NCBI RefSeq assembly: GCF_001592205.1
Contig: NZ_BCWM01000007.1
Coordinates: forward strand, 108,843-172,842
Reading direction: 5' to 3'
Source of the DNA: Brevundimonas vesicularis NBRC 12165
Lineage (GTDB): Bacteria; Pseudomonadota; Alphaproteobacteria; Caulobacterales; Caulobacteraceae
DNA length: 64,000 bases
Shown piece by piece: positions 9,936 to 18,539 of the stretch. The position numbers and the translations under genes are program-made. Positions within the stretch are counted from its first letter, which is position 1. Each line of letters begins with the position of its first letter. The notes below the pieces were generated by a model. That model saw nothing but the letters and a program-made list of their open reading frames with translations, was not told where the DNA came from and did not search any database.

Positions 9936-10980
9936 GTCCGTCTTCATCAACGGCCGCTTCCTGACCCAGCCGATGAGCGGGGTTCAGCGCTATGCGCGTC
10001 AGATCGTCCGCGCCCTGGACCAGCGCCCCGGTGCCGCCGACCGCTACGTCATGTTGACGCACCCCGGCGCCGATAGCCTGAACCTGCGCAACATCCCGAC
10101 CCGCAAGATAGGGCGCGCGGGCGGCCATCTTTGGGAACAGACCGCCCTGGCCTGGACCGCGCGCCATGGCCGGCTGCTTTCGTTAGGGGGTTCGGGTCCG
10201 GTGCTGCACCGGCAGCAGATCGTCGTCATCCACGACGCCGCCGTCTTTCGTCATCCCGAGCATTTCCGAACAGGCTACGCCGCCTTCCACCGCGCCCTGA
10301 ACAGAATCCTGGCGCGCCGGGCGCGGTTGGCGACCGTCTCCGAGTTCTCCCGGCGCGAGTTGGCCTCGGTCCTGAACCTGTCGCCCGACAGCATCGCTGT
10401 CGCCCCGAACAGCGCCGACCATCTTCGCATCGTCACGCAAGACCCCGCCGTCGTTGCACGCCTCGATCTGACGACCCGCCCCTACTTCGTGGCCCTGGGT
10501 AATCTCACGCCGAACAAGAACCTCGCCGTCGCCATCCGCGCCCTTTCCCGCCTTGCCGAGCCTGCCGTTCGGCTGGTCCTCATCGGCGACCGACCCGCTG
10601 TCTTCGACCGTTTCGCCTTCCCGGCCGACCCGCGCCTGATCTTCGCCGGCCGTCGCTCGGATGCCGAGATCACCGCCCTGCTCGGCGGCGCGCGCGCCCT
10701 GGTCTTTCCCAGTCTCTACGAAGGCTTCGGCATCCCGCCGCTTGAGGCGATGACCCTCGGCTGTCGGGTCATCGCCTCCGACATCCCCGCCACGCGCGAG
10801 GTCTGCGCCGACGCCGCCCTCTATTTTGACCCTGCCGACGACGCAGCCCTGGCCGCCCATATGGCTGAGATGCTCAGCCGACCGGATGTCGCTCGCCGCG
10901 ACGCCGGCCTTCGCCGCGCCGATCATTATGCTTGGTCACGCTCGGCCGAAGTCATCGAAGCCCTTCTGCTCAGCACCTGA
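9928..10980 (+). CDS. GT4-type glycosyltransferase (RfaB/mannosyltransferase-like)
   Basis: Second GT-B enzyme of the polysaccharide cluster, 350 residues, starting at a GTG inside the previous gene. Family marks are FINGRFLTQPMSGVQRYA at the N terminus, FVALGNLTPNKNL for the start of the donor domain, and FPSLYEGFGIPPLEAMTLGC with the EX7E glutamates. It probably works with the preceding enzyme on one glycan. Its last 55 bp overlap the 3' end of the opposite-strand glycosyltransferase (10926-10980). Both reading frames keep family-like C termini, so the overlap looks genuine. Confidence 0.85.
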   Translation: MAESVFINGRFLTQPMSGVQRYARQIVRALDQRPGAADRYVMLTHPGADSLNLRNIPTRKIGRAGGHLWEQTALAWTARHGRLLSLGGSGPVLHRQQIVVIHDAAVFRHPEHFRTGYAAFHRALNRILARRARLATVSEFSRRELASVLNLSPDSIAVAPNSADHLRIVTQDPAVVARLDLTTRPYFVALGNLTPNKNLAVAIRALSRLAEPAVRLVLIGDRPAVFDRFAFPADPRLIFAGRRSDAEITALLGGARALVFPSLYEGFGIPPLEAMTLGCRVIASDIPATREVCADAALYFDPADDAALAAHMAEMLSRPDVARRDAGLRRADHYAWSRSAEVIEALLLST

Positions 10981-12137
10981 CGATAGACGGCCCTGTGCGC
11001 CTCGACGATCGACGCCTCGGTCCAAGCCGGCGCTCCAACCGCCGCGAAACGCCAGCGTCCAGGCTGGTCCACAGCCGCCTGCATCGCCGCCGTCAGCGCG
11101 CCTGCATCCCCCGGTTCGATCAAAGCTGACATGCCCGCCCCCTGCGCCGCCTCCGGCAAGCCGCCGATGCGCGATGCGATCACGCCCCGTCCCTGCTGAA
11201 CCGCCTCCACGACGCTGCGTCCGAACGGCTCGGCCCACACCGCCGGCGCAACCAGCACATCCACCTTGGGCCAGAACGCCTCCGCCTCCACCTGCCCCAG
11301 CCAGACGATGCGCGGGTCATCGTAAGCCCGCCTCAACGCCTGCACGTAATCCGCCTCGCCCCGACCGCCGATCATCAGCCTCCAGTCGCCAGCCAACCCT
11401 CTCGTCGCCGCCAGCAGAACCTCGATCCCCTTTTCCGGCTCGACCCGCCCCAGAAACCCGAATCGCATCGTCGGCGCCTCGGCCAACGATGGTCTTGGCG
11501 CGATCGCCGCCGCGCCCGCTGCATTGCCGATCACCGACCCTGGCGTCCGCCGAAAATAGCCCGCCGCCCGATGCGTCTCCAGCACAGGCCCGCTCAGCCC
11601 GATGACATGGTCCACCCCTTGCGACCGCGCCCGCTTGCCCGCCGTCACCAACACGCACGACCTACACCGCCGCTCGCAACGCCGTCCGCGTCGAAACAGC
11701 GACGCCCGCGCGCACAGCATCGACCAGTCCCTCAGCGTCTGCACCAGCGGCAGATCCCGCCGCGCCGCCGCGCGATAGACCGACAGCGAAAACCCCGTCG
11801 TCAAATGCAGATGGATCAGATCCGGCCGCACCCGCGCGACCGCCCGATCCACCGCCTGATCCATCAGCGGATTGGCCGCCTCCAGCCCATGCCAGACCGC
11901 CCGCCGAATCGCCGATCGCCGCGCGCCCTCATAGGGCCAGTACAGGTTTCGCAACGGCAGACGCTGCACGGGCACGCCGTCGATCCGTTCGTTCACCGCC
12001 CCGCGCCCCGGCGTCAGCGTCAGCACGGACGCCTCCACGCCCGCCCGTCTCAGCCCCTGGGCCAACTGCGCCACGCTGCGTTCCGCCCCGCCGACCCGCG
12101 CCGGCGGATACAGGGTGTTGACGATCAGCACCCTCAC
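10926..12137 (-). CDS. GT4-type glycosyltransferase with cysteine-rich insert
   Basis: A 403-residue GT-B enzyme, last gene of the leftward five-gene polysaccharide run. The N-terminal domain begins VRVLIVNTLYPPARVGGAERSV and has the acceptor-side pattern LIHLHLTTGFSLSVYRAA. A cysteine-rich segment around residues 160-185 (MLCARASL, then CERRCRSC) is typical of this subfamily and may bind zinc. The donor domain shows RFGFLGRVEPEKGIEVLL and AEPFGRSVVEAVQQG. The GTG start at 12137 overlaps the TGA of the upstream gene (GTGA). It converges on, and overlaps by 55 bp, the plus-strand glycosyltransferase. Confidence 0.85.
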   Translation of the reverse strand: MRVLIVNTLYPPARVGGAERSVAQLAQGLRRAGVEASVLTLTPGRGAVNERIDGVPVQRLPLRNLYWPYEGARRSAIRRAVWHGLEAANPLMDQAVDRAVARVRPDLIHLHLTTGFSLSVYRAAARRDLPLVQTLRDWSMLCARASLFRRGRRCERRCRSCVLVTAGKRARSQGVDHVIGLSGPVLETHRAAGYFRRTPGSVIGNAAGAAAIAPRPSLAEAPTMRFGFLGRVEPEKGIEVLLAATRGLAGDWRLMIGGRGEADYVQALRRAYDDPRIVWLGQVEAEAFWPKVDVLVAPAVWAEPFGRSVVEAVQQGRGVIASRIGGLPEAAQGAGMSALIEPGDAGALTAAMQAAVDQPGRWRFAAVGAPAWTEASIVEAHRAVYRQVLSRRASMTSAERDQA

Positions 12138-13321
12138 GGCGCCAGCGGCCTTCGCCAAGCCAAGGCGCCGACCAGACAACACAGGAAGACCATCCCCGCC
12201 CCCTGCGTCAGGTCCTCTCCAAACATCGCCGCCAGCACATAGACCGACAGCGGCGTCAGCGCGTCCAGCCGCGCCGCCGACGCCAGATGCAGCCCCAGCA
12301 GCACCAGCGCGCTCACCACGCCCGCCGTCCGCGCCGTGAACAGATAGCCGTTGTGGCTGACCGACAGCGCCCGGAACGCCCCCATCTCGTCTGCCGACGA
12401 CCACCCCGTCCCCATGGGGTGCTCCACGACCAGATCGACGGTCCGCCGCCAGGTCAGCATCCGTCCGGCCAGATTGTCCTGCAGCGCCGCTCTGTCGAAC
12501 CGTCCCGCAAACCGGCCGCCGTCGAGGTCAAACCGCCCCGCCTGCAAAGCCACCGCAACCGCCGCCAGCACAAAGACCGTCAGCGCCACCCCCAGCGGCC
12601 GCACCCGTTCACGCCAACGCCAACCGACGACCATCCGCGCCAGCCCGCCCAACATCGCCGCCATCATGCCGCCCCGCGACAGGGTGCTGACGAACCCCAG
12701 CGCCGCCACGGCGACGCCGCCCCACGTCGTGCCGCGCCGCACCCAGCGCCGTTCCGCCAGCATCATGCCAGCCGGGACCGCCAGTCCGATCATCGCCATC
12801 GCCGCATTCGGATGCTCGGCCAGGGTCGTCACTCGCACCTGCGCGGCCGTCGTGGTCACCATCGCGCGCGGCGACGCCAGCCCCACGGCCAGCAATGGCT
12901 CCAGCCCGACCAGCATCGCCAACGCATAGGTCGCCAGGTGACACGCCGCGCCCGCCAGCAAGGCCCAGAGGAACAGCCGCCGCCGTCCTTCATCCCTCAG
13001 GATCAGGCTGGCCACAGCCGGCGCCGCCAACGCCGAGGCGATCCACCGAAACCAGAAGGCCGCGTCCCCGACGTTCAGCCGATCACCCCACTGCGCGACC
13101 TGCACCAGCAGCGTCATCGCCAGAAAGCCCGCCGCGACCACGCAAGCCGCCCTCAGAACCGGCGCTATGCCTCGCCACGTCACAGCCGCCAACGGCACAG
13201 CAACCGCCAGCGCCAGGTCCCCCAGCCGCGGCCCGCTGACCTGCCCCGGCGTCAGAAAGAGCGGCAATGTCACGCCCAGGCCCAGCAGACCCAAAGCCAC
13301 CCGCTCATAGGCCGCGCGCAC
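12134..13321 (-). CDS. O-antigen ligase/polymerase family membrane protein
   Basis: Polytopic membrane protein, about 395 residues with roughly ten hydrophobic spans, of the Wzy/WaaL (Wzy_C) family. These proteins polymerise repeat units or ligate glycan to lipid on the periplasmic side. The diagnostic large periplasmic loop contains RMLTWRRTVDLVVEHPMG and SVSHNGYLFTA, with the conserved Arg and HN pair. The GTG at 13321 is the best start seen; an upstream CTG overlapping the GT2 stop is possible. Polymerase and ligase cannot be separated from sequence alone. It neighbours a flippase and glf, which favours a Wzy role in a Wzx/Wzy pathway. Confidence 0.75.
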   Translation of the reverse strand: MRAAYERVALGLLGLGVTLPLFLTPGQVSGPRLGDLALAVAVPLAAVTWRGIAPVLRAACVVAAGFLAMTLLVQVAQWGDRLNVGDAAFWFRWIASALAAPAVASLILRDEGRRRLFLWALLAGAACHLATYALAMLVGLEPLLAVGLASPRAMVTTTAAQVRVTTLAEHPNAAMAMIGLAVPAGMMLAERRWVRRGTTWGGVAVAALGFVSTLSRGGMMAAMLGGLARMVVGWRWRERVRPLGVALTVFVLAAVAVALQAGRFDLDGGRFAGRFDRAALQDNLAGRMLTWRRTVDLVVEHPMGTGWSSADEMGAFRALSVSHNGYLFTARTAGVVSALVLLGLHLASAARLDALTPLSVYVLAAMFGEDLTQGAGMVFLCCLVGALAWRRPLAP

Positions 13322-13356
13322 CTGCGACCAGCGCAGCGTTCCGCGCCGCGATGCGC

Positions 13357-14271
13357 TCAGGACGGCCTGCAATGCTCGACCTCGGGATCGAACCGCGCCC
13401 CGTCCACCACGCCGGCGACCAGCACCCCGGCCTTGCGCCAGCGTCCGCCCAGCGCCAGCCGACCCGCCAGCCTGAGCCGCGACGCGGCATAGCGCAGCGC
13501 AGAGCGCCGTCCCTCGTGCCGCCGCTTGGCCAGGATGACGTTGCGCGTCAGATAGCGATGCAGCCGTTCGCGTCTCGCATCCGGCTCGGTCTCGATGCTC
13601 AGCCGTCCCGGCGCCGCGCGCACATGCTCGACCCGGCTGGCCGCGACCAGATAGCCCGGTCCCTCGCGCGACAGCCGCAGCGTATATTCCGTATCGTCGC
13701 CCCAGATGAACATGGGCGCCAGCGGCAGGCCGTGCCGCATCACCGCCGCCCGGCTGACCAGGACCGACACAAACGTCGCCTGCCGCACCGGAATCATTCC
13801 CTGCTCCAACCGCTCGCCCCAATCGGGGTAGCCCAAGACATTCCACCGCCGGTCGATCTCGGGCGTATTGGTCAGATGCCCCTCAGGCGACCTGACGCTG
13901 GAACACAGAAAAGCCGGTGCAATACCGTCCTCGCCCAGCAAAGCTTCCGCCGCCAGCAAGGCCTCCAGCGCATCCGGCGCCGCCAGCACGTCGTCATCCA
14001 TCAGCCAGACCCGGTCGGCCCCCGCCTCGATCGCCGCGCGGATGCCGGCGTTGAAGCCGCCCGCCCCGCCGGTGTTGATCGGCATCCGCACCACCATCGC
14101 CTGCCCCGCCCAGGCGTCAGCCAGCATCTCGGCGGTGCCGTCGTCGCTGGCGTTGTCGACCACCACCACCCCGTCGCAAAGCCGCGTCTGGGCGATCAGG
14201 TGCGCCAAGCATTGCTCCAGCAGCGCGCGCCGGTTCCACGTCACCACCACCGCCCAAACCGACGTGCTCAT
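13357..14271 (-). CDS. GT2 family glycosyltransferase, probable galactofuranosyltransferase
   Basis: GT-A fold enzyme, 304 residues. It opens with VWAVVVTWNRRALLEQCL, has DNASDDGT and INTGGAGGFNAGIRAA, and carries the metal-binding MDDDV around residue 90. The GGAGGFNAG plus DDD pattern is that of GlfT2-like and rhamnosyl/galactofuranosyl GT2 enzymes. Its ATG overlaps the stop of glf by 4 nt (ATGA), so use of UDP-galactofuranose made by that enzyme is a reasonable inference. It is expected to act at the cytoplasmic face before flipping. Confidence 0.82.
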   Translation of the reverse strand: MSTSVWAVVVTWNRRALLEQCLAHLIAQTRLCDGVVVVDNASDDGTAEMLADAWAGQAMVVRMPINTGGAGGFNAGIRAAIEAGADRVWLMDDDVLAAPDALEALLAAEALLGEDGIAPAFLCSSVRSPEGHLTNTPEIDRRWNVLGYPDWGERLEQGMIPVRQATFVSVLVSRAAVMRHGLPLAPMFIWGDDTEYTLRLSREGPGYLVAASRVEHVRAAPGRLSIETEPDARRERLHRYLTRNVILAKRRHEGRRSALRYAASRLRLAGRLALGGRWRKAGVLVAGVVDGARFDPEVEHCRPS

Positions 14272-15416
14272 GCCGCCATCCGGGCGATGGCTGGCGCCAG
14301 CGATTTCTCGACCAGGCTCAGCGCCCGCCCGACCGCCTGGTCCATGTTGTAGTACTGAAAATCGGCCAGCCGCCCGGCGAACCAGACCTTGCCCGCCAAG
14401 GTCGCCGCCATCTCGCGGTATTGCCCCGCCAACGTTCGCGACGCCTCCGTCAGGATTGGATAATAGGGTTCGTTCACGCCCGCCTCATAAGCCATCGGAT
14501 ATTCGGTCACCGTCGCCGTCGTCGACCCGCGCTCGCCGGTCAGGTGGCGGAAATCGGTGGTGCGCGTGAAGTCGAAGTCGTTGGGATAGTTGACCGTCCC
14601 GACCGGCAGGCCGTTATCGACGTCCACGACCCGATGGTCGAACCGCACGCTGCGATAGGGCAAGGCCCCGACCGACCGGCCGAAATAGTCGTCCAGCGCG
14701 CCGCAATAGACCATCCGGTCCCACGACCCCGCCCCCACCTGATCCATCGGCGTGTTCAGCGACACTGTGATGTTCGGATGGTCCAGCATCCGCTCAAACA
14801 GCGCCCCATAGCCGTCGCGCGGCATGGCCTGATGGTGGTCGACGAAATAGCGGTCGTCCCGGCTGACCGCGATCGGCACGCGCGCCGTGACCGAGGCGTC
14901 CAGCGCCTCGACCGGCAAACCCCAGTGTTTGGCGGTGTATCCAGCGAACACCTTGTCGAAGACATAGTCGCCCAGTCGCCTCAGATCCGGATCGTCGCCC
15001 GCCTTTCGCAGGTCATGAATGCTGGGCCGCGCCCCGAAATCAAACCGCTTGACCAGGGCCTGCGTCATCCGCTCGGCCATCGCGGCGGGAAACAGCGTCT
15101 CGATCGAATCCAGATTGAACGGCAGCGGAACCCGTCGCCCGTCCACCTGCCCCTGGACCCGATGGGCATAGGGCCGCCAGGCCGTGAACTGGCTCAGATA
15201 GTCGAAGATGCGCGCGCTGTTGGTATGGAACACATGCGGGCCATAGGGATGGATCAGCCGCCCGCCCGCATCGCGCCGGTCGTGCGCATTGCCGCCGACA
15301 TTGTCGCGCTGATCGATCACCAGCACGCTCTGGTCCAGCCCGCGCGCCAGCCGTTCGGCGACCACCGCCCCGGTGAAACCGGCGCCGACGATCAGCCAGT
15401 CATATCGCCGGGACAT
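14268..15416 (-). CDS. glf: UDP-galactopyranose mutase
   Basis: Flavoenzyme that interconverts UDP-galactopyranose and UDP-galactofuranose, providing the Galf donor. The 382-residue length is normal. It has an N-terminal FAD dinucleotide fold (LIVGAGFTGAVVAERLA), the substrate region YGPHVFHTNSARIFDYL, FAGYTAKHWGLP and the C-terminal FAD contact FAGRLADFQYYNMDQAVGRA with the usual YYNMDQ ending. It is the clearest indicator that the cluster makes a galactofuranose-containing polysaccharide. It overlaps the flippase gene by 17 bp upstream and the GT2 gene by 4 bp downstream. Confidence 0.96.
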   Translation of the reverse strand: MSRRYDWLIVGAGFTGAVVAERLARGLDQSVLVIDQRDNVGGNAHDRRDAGGRLIHPYGPHVFHTNSARIFDYLSQFTAWRPYAHRVQGQVDGRRVPLPFNLDSIETLFPAAMAERMTQALVKRFDFGARPSIHDLRKAGDDPDLRRLGDYVFDKVFAGYTAKHWGLPVEALDASVTARVPIAVSRDDRYFVDHHQAMPRDGYGALFERMLDHPNITVSLNTPMDQVGAGSWDRMVYCGALDDYFGRSVGALPYRSVRFDHRVVDVDNGLPVGTVNYPNDFDFTRTTDFRHLTGERGSTTATVTEYPMAYEAGVNEPYYPILTEASRTLAGQYREMAATLAGKVWFAGRLADFQYYNMDQAVGRALSLVEKSLAPAIARMAA

Positions 15417-16650
15417 CGCGCCTCCCGCCGGTCTGGAACAGCGCGCCCCAATGCGCCCTCAGGCTGATCAGACAGGCCGCGACCACCGCCGCCTCGCCGA
15501 TGATCCGCGCGCCCGCCATGCCGACCGCGCCAAGGCCGGGCGCCAGCACCACCGCCGGCCCCAGCGTCGCGACACAGCCCAGCGCCACGATCAGCGCGAA
15601 CCGTCCATCCATCCGCAGCGGGTTCATCAGATGCAGCCCCAGCACTTGGCTGACGGCCACCAGCGGCAGCACCCAGGCCAAAAGTCGCAGCACCTCGACG
15701 GCGCCCGCAAACCCCGGCCCGAACAACAGACGGATCAGCAGCGTCGCCGCCAGCGTCAGTCCCGCCGCCAGCAGCACGAACGCCCCCGTCGATGCCGCCA
15801 GCGTCCACCGCGCCGTGCGAAACGCCGCCGCCTGATCCTGTCCCAGCAGTCCGGCGATCCGGGGCGCAATCAGGCCTGCCAGCGGCCGCATCAGCGATCC
15901 GGACGCCGAGACCAGCCGGTCCGCCGCCCCGTAAAGGGCCGCTTGCGCCGGCCCGGCCAGCGCCGCGACAACCAGAACGCCCGCCCCCGTGTAGGCGACG
16001 ATGACCGCTCGACTGGCGAACAGCGGCCCGCCCTGGATCAGGACGCGTCGCACAAAGCCCCTCTCCGGCGCCTGAACCGTCTGCCGTCGCAACAACAGGA
16101 TGCCGGTCGCGACCCATCCGACCCAGACGCCGCCCGCCTGAACGGCCATCACGCCGCCGACGCTCAGACCGGGCATCGCCAGAACGACCCCCGTCGCGGC
16201 TAAAGCGGAGCCAACCTCCAGCATCGCTGCCAAACCGGGATCGCGAATGCCCTGAAAGAACCACAGCAGGCTGGCCCCCTGCCCGATCCCCAGCACGACC
16301 GCCATCGCCACGACGCCGCTCGCCCCTGCCAGAACCGGATTGAAGGCCGCCAGGCCGACGCCGACCACAGCGGCGGGCAGGATCAGCACGCCGCGCATCG
16401 CCAGGGCTTGACCGACCAGGACGCCGGGCCCTTTGACGGCTCCGGCGATGTCGCGCGGCCCCGACGCCGATTGCCCGTAATCGACCACCACCGACACCAC
16501 CAAGGCCAGAGCGATGGCCGAAGCGAACACCCCGAACCCTTCTAGCCCCAGTCGTCGCGTCAGAACCGGATAGAGCAACAGCGGCGAGACATAGCGGGCG
16601 ACATGCGCGCCATAGACCCAGCCCGCATCGGCCGCGCCGCGCGCCGACAT
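15400..16650 (-). CDS. Wzx-like polysaccharide flippase
   Basis: Membrane protein of the polysaccharide biosynthesis/RfbX (MOP) superfamily, about 416 residues with around 12 hydrophobic helices. It begins with the family pattern VARYVSPLLLYPVLTRRLGLEGFGVFASA. It would move undecaprenyl-linked repeat units to the periplasm for the Wzy-like protein. The ATG at 16650 is preferred; a TTG at 16674 would add eight residues. It is the first gene of the leftward five-gene run. No priming glycosyltransferase or chain-length regulator is present in the window, so those must be encoded elsewhere. Confidence 0.85.
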   Translation of the reverse strand: MSARGAADAGWVYGAHVARYVSPLLLYPVLTRRLGLEGFGVFASAIALALVVSVVVDYGQSASGPRDIAGAVKGPGVLVGQALAMRGVLILPAAVVGVGLAAFNPVLAGASGVVAMAVVLGIGQGASLLWFFQGIRDPGLAAMLEVGSALAATGVVLAMPGLSVGGVMAVQAGGVWVGWVATGILLLRRQTVQAPERGFVRRVLIQGGPLFASRAVIVAYTGAGVLVVAALAGPAQAALYGAADRLVSASGSLMRPLAGLIAPRIAGLLGQDQAAAFRTARWTLAASTGAFVLLAAGLTLAATLLIRLLFGPGFAGAVEVLRLLAWVLPLVAVSQVLGLHLMNPLRMDGRFALIVALGCVATLGPAVVLAPGLGAVGMAGARIIGEAAVVAACLISLRAHWGALFQTGGRRDVPAI

Positions 16651-16754
16651 CAATCGGTGCCTGCCATCCCCCAACTGTCGCCCCCGCGATCAACCCTGGC
16701 GCGAGCTTTAGACACGCGCGGTCGCAATCGCAAGCGCGGGCTCAGCCGGGCTGC

Positions 16755-17168
16755 TTAGCCGAAACGGCCCTCGGCCCACCGCGCGGCGAAATAACCGCCG
16801 GTCGCCGACAGCATCGTCAGGGTCGTGCCCCAGATCAGGTCGATGATCGTCAGCTTGGTCTGCCACACCGCCAGCGTCGCCTGATTGGTCAGGTCGTAGG
16901 TGGCGTAGGCGACGAAGCCCAGGGCCGCCCCATTGATCGCCGCCCGCGTCCAGTTCCCCTCCTTCAGAGCCGGCGCGATCGCCAGAAACACGGTTCCGGC
17001 GATGGAGATCAGATAGAAGGCCACCGCCGCCTTCATATCCGGCTTGTCGGCCATGATCGGCCCGATGACGGGCTTGTACAGCCGGTTCGTCATGGTGGTC
17101 AGCCAGACGAAATCGATGGCTGCAAAGGTCAGGCCGGCCCCGAGATAGGCCGCGACATACTTGATCAT
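16755..17168 (-). CDS. DUF2177 family membrane protein
   Basis: A 137-residue membrane protein with four hydrophobic segments, of the DUF2177 family: AAIDFVWLTTMTNRLYKPVIG at the N terminus and the central FVAYATYDLTNQATL motif. No function is established. It lies 11 nt after the cyclopropane-synthase-like gene and is almost certainly in the same transcript. In related bacteria DUF2177 genes are often found beside CFA-type methyltransferases, so a role in membrane lipid modification is plausible but unproven. The ATG at 17168 has a GA-rich ribosome site (gggagacgagg). Confidence 0.85.
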   Translation of the reverse strand: MIKYVAAYLGAGLTFAAIDFVWLTTMTNRLYKPVIGPIMADKPDMKAAVAFYLISIAGTVFLAIAPALKEGNWTRAAINGAALGFVAYATYDLTNQATLAVWQTKLTIIDLIWGTTLTMLSATGGYFAARWAEGRFG

Positions 17169-17179
17169 CCTCGTCTCCC

Positions 17180-18205
17180 TTAAGCCGGCTTCAGTCGATA
17201 GTGGCTGACCGCCCAGGTGCGGCCCTCGTCGTTTCCGAACAGACCGGCCGTCGCCAGATAGAAGCGTCGCCAGCGACGGGTCCAAAGTTTGGCGTCGTCG
17301 CCATAGGTCTCACGCATCAACACCGCGATACGCGCGGCGTTCCGGTCCATGTTCGCCAGCCAGTCGTTGGCGGTCTTCGCATAGTGACCGCCGTTCCAGG
17401 TCCATTCCTGCTCGACCGCAAACAGGTCGGGAAACTGCCGGATCAGTCCGTGGCTGGGCATGACGCCGCCGGTGAAGAAGTGTTGCGCGATGAAGTCGCC
17501 GCTGTCGGTATGGTCGAACCGATAGGGCGCGTCGCGGTGCGTGAAGACGTGGATGAACATCCGTCCGTCCGGCTTCAGCCAGCGTCTCGCCTTGGTCAGC
17601 AGGGCGCGCCAGTTGGCCATATGCTCGAACATCTCCACCGAGACGATGCGGTCGAAGCGCTGCTCGGTGTCGAAGGCGTTCATGTCCCGGGTGATGACCG
17701 TCAGATTGGTCAGCCCCCGCGCCGCCGCCTGCGCTTCGATATGGCCGCGTTGGCCGTGACTGTTCGACACCGCCGTAATCTTCGACTTCGGATAGGTCTC
17801 GGCCATCCACAGCGACAGCGAGCCCCAGCCGCAGCCCATCTCCAGAATCGTCTGACCGTCCTTCAGATCGGCATGGGCGCAGGTCTCGACCAGCGCCGCT
17901 TCTTCCGCCTGATCCAGCGTCTCGCGGCCCGTGGGATAGAGGCAGCAGGAGTATTTCAGCCGCTTGCCCAGGCACAGCTGGAAAAACTCGGGCGGCAGTT
18001 CGTAATGCTGCTGGTTCGCCGCATCCGTATGTTCGGCGATGGCGCGCTGGGCCATTTCGCGCGCAAAGGCCGCCTCGTCATGCGGGCCGTCGCGATCCAG
18101 ACGCTTTCTGGCCTCCGTCACCAGGCTGTCGATCGCCGGACGCGTCACGAAGTCCGGGAACGGCGCGTCCTGAAGCTGGCGAATGGCGACATTGGTCAGG
18201 TTCAT
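17180..18205 (-). CDS. Cyclopropane-fatty-acyl-phospholipid synthase family methyltransferase
   Basis: SAM-dependent methyltransferase, 341 residues, of the CFA synthase class, acting on unsaturated acyl chains of membrane lipids. HYELPPEFFQLCLG and LKYSCCLYPTGRETLDQAEEAAL are the family start. Motif I is ILEMGCGWGSLSLWMAE. FDRIVSVEMFEHMANW and MFIHVFTHRDAPYRF follow. It lacks the long N-terminal domain of E. coli CFA synthase, as do the short alphaproteobacterial relatives, so the product may not be a cyclopropane; related enzymes make methylated precursors. The ATG at 18205 is preferred over a frame extending to 18358. The DUF2177 gene follows directly. Confidence 0.88.
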   Translation of the reverse strand: MNLTNVAIRQLQDAPFPDFVTRPAIDSLVTEARKRLDRDGPHDEAAFAREMAQRAIAEHTDAANQQHYELPPEFFQLCLGKRLKYSCCLYPTGRETLDQAEEAALVETCAHADLKDGQTILEMGCGWGSLSLWMAETYPKSKITAVSNSHGQRGHIEAQAAARGLTNLTVITRDMNAFDTEQRFDRIVSVEMFEHMANWRALLTKARRWLKPDGRMFIHVFTHRDAPYRFDHTDSGDFIAQHFFTGGVMPSHGLIRQFPDLFAVEQEWTWNGGHYAKTANDWLANMDRNAARIAVLMRETYGDDAKLWTRRWRRFYLATAGLFGNDEGRTWAVSHYRLKPA

Positions 18206-18539
18206 CGGCGTCCTCGATCGTCGGATCTTGCTGCAGGCTTGACTGCAATACGACGCCTCGGCCCCGATGGATGCCTTCGCCCTCTTGAACGCAACCCCAA
18301 GGATGCCGACATCCGCCTGCCGCGCCGGCCGATTCCGAAGAAAGTGCACCAATTGCACTCTCTTTTTCGAATCGGGCTCGGCGTCGTTTCAGACGAATTA
18401 GACGAATTAGACTCTTTTTTTCGCCTTCACCGTCTGAAATCGCCGCGTCGGATCGACGCCGCGTCTTGCCCCCCGCCCGCCCCCGCGTTAGGCGTGGTCA
18501 AAAGCCGATATTCATCAGGCAGTGAAAAAAGGGAGAGCG
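18206..18539. promoter_or_regulatory. Divergent intergenic region between the methyltransferase gene and scoA
   Basis: The largest gene-free gap in the window (334 bp). It contains a 17-bp inverted repeat AGTGCA-N5-TGCACT (18343-18359). It also holds a 9-bp perfect inverted repeat TTTCAGACG (18387-18395) / CGTCTGAAA (18431-18439) enclosing two tandem copies of AGACGAATT (18391-18408), a partial third copy and a T-run. These look like regulator sites for one or both divergent genes. GGGAGAG just before the scoA ATG is its ribosome site. No promoter boxes could be fixed with confidence. Confidence 0.5.
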
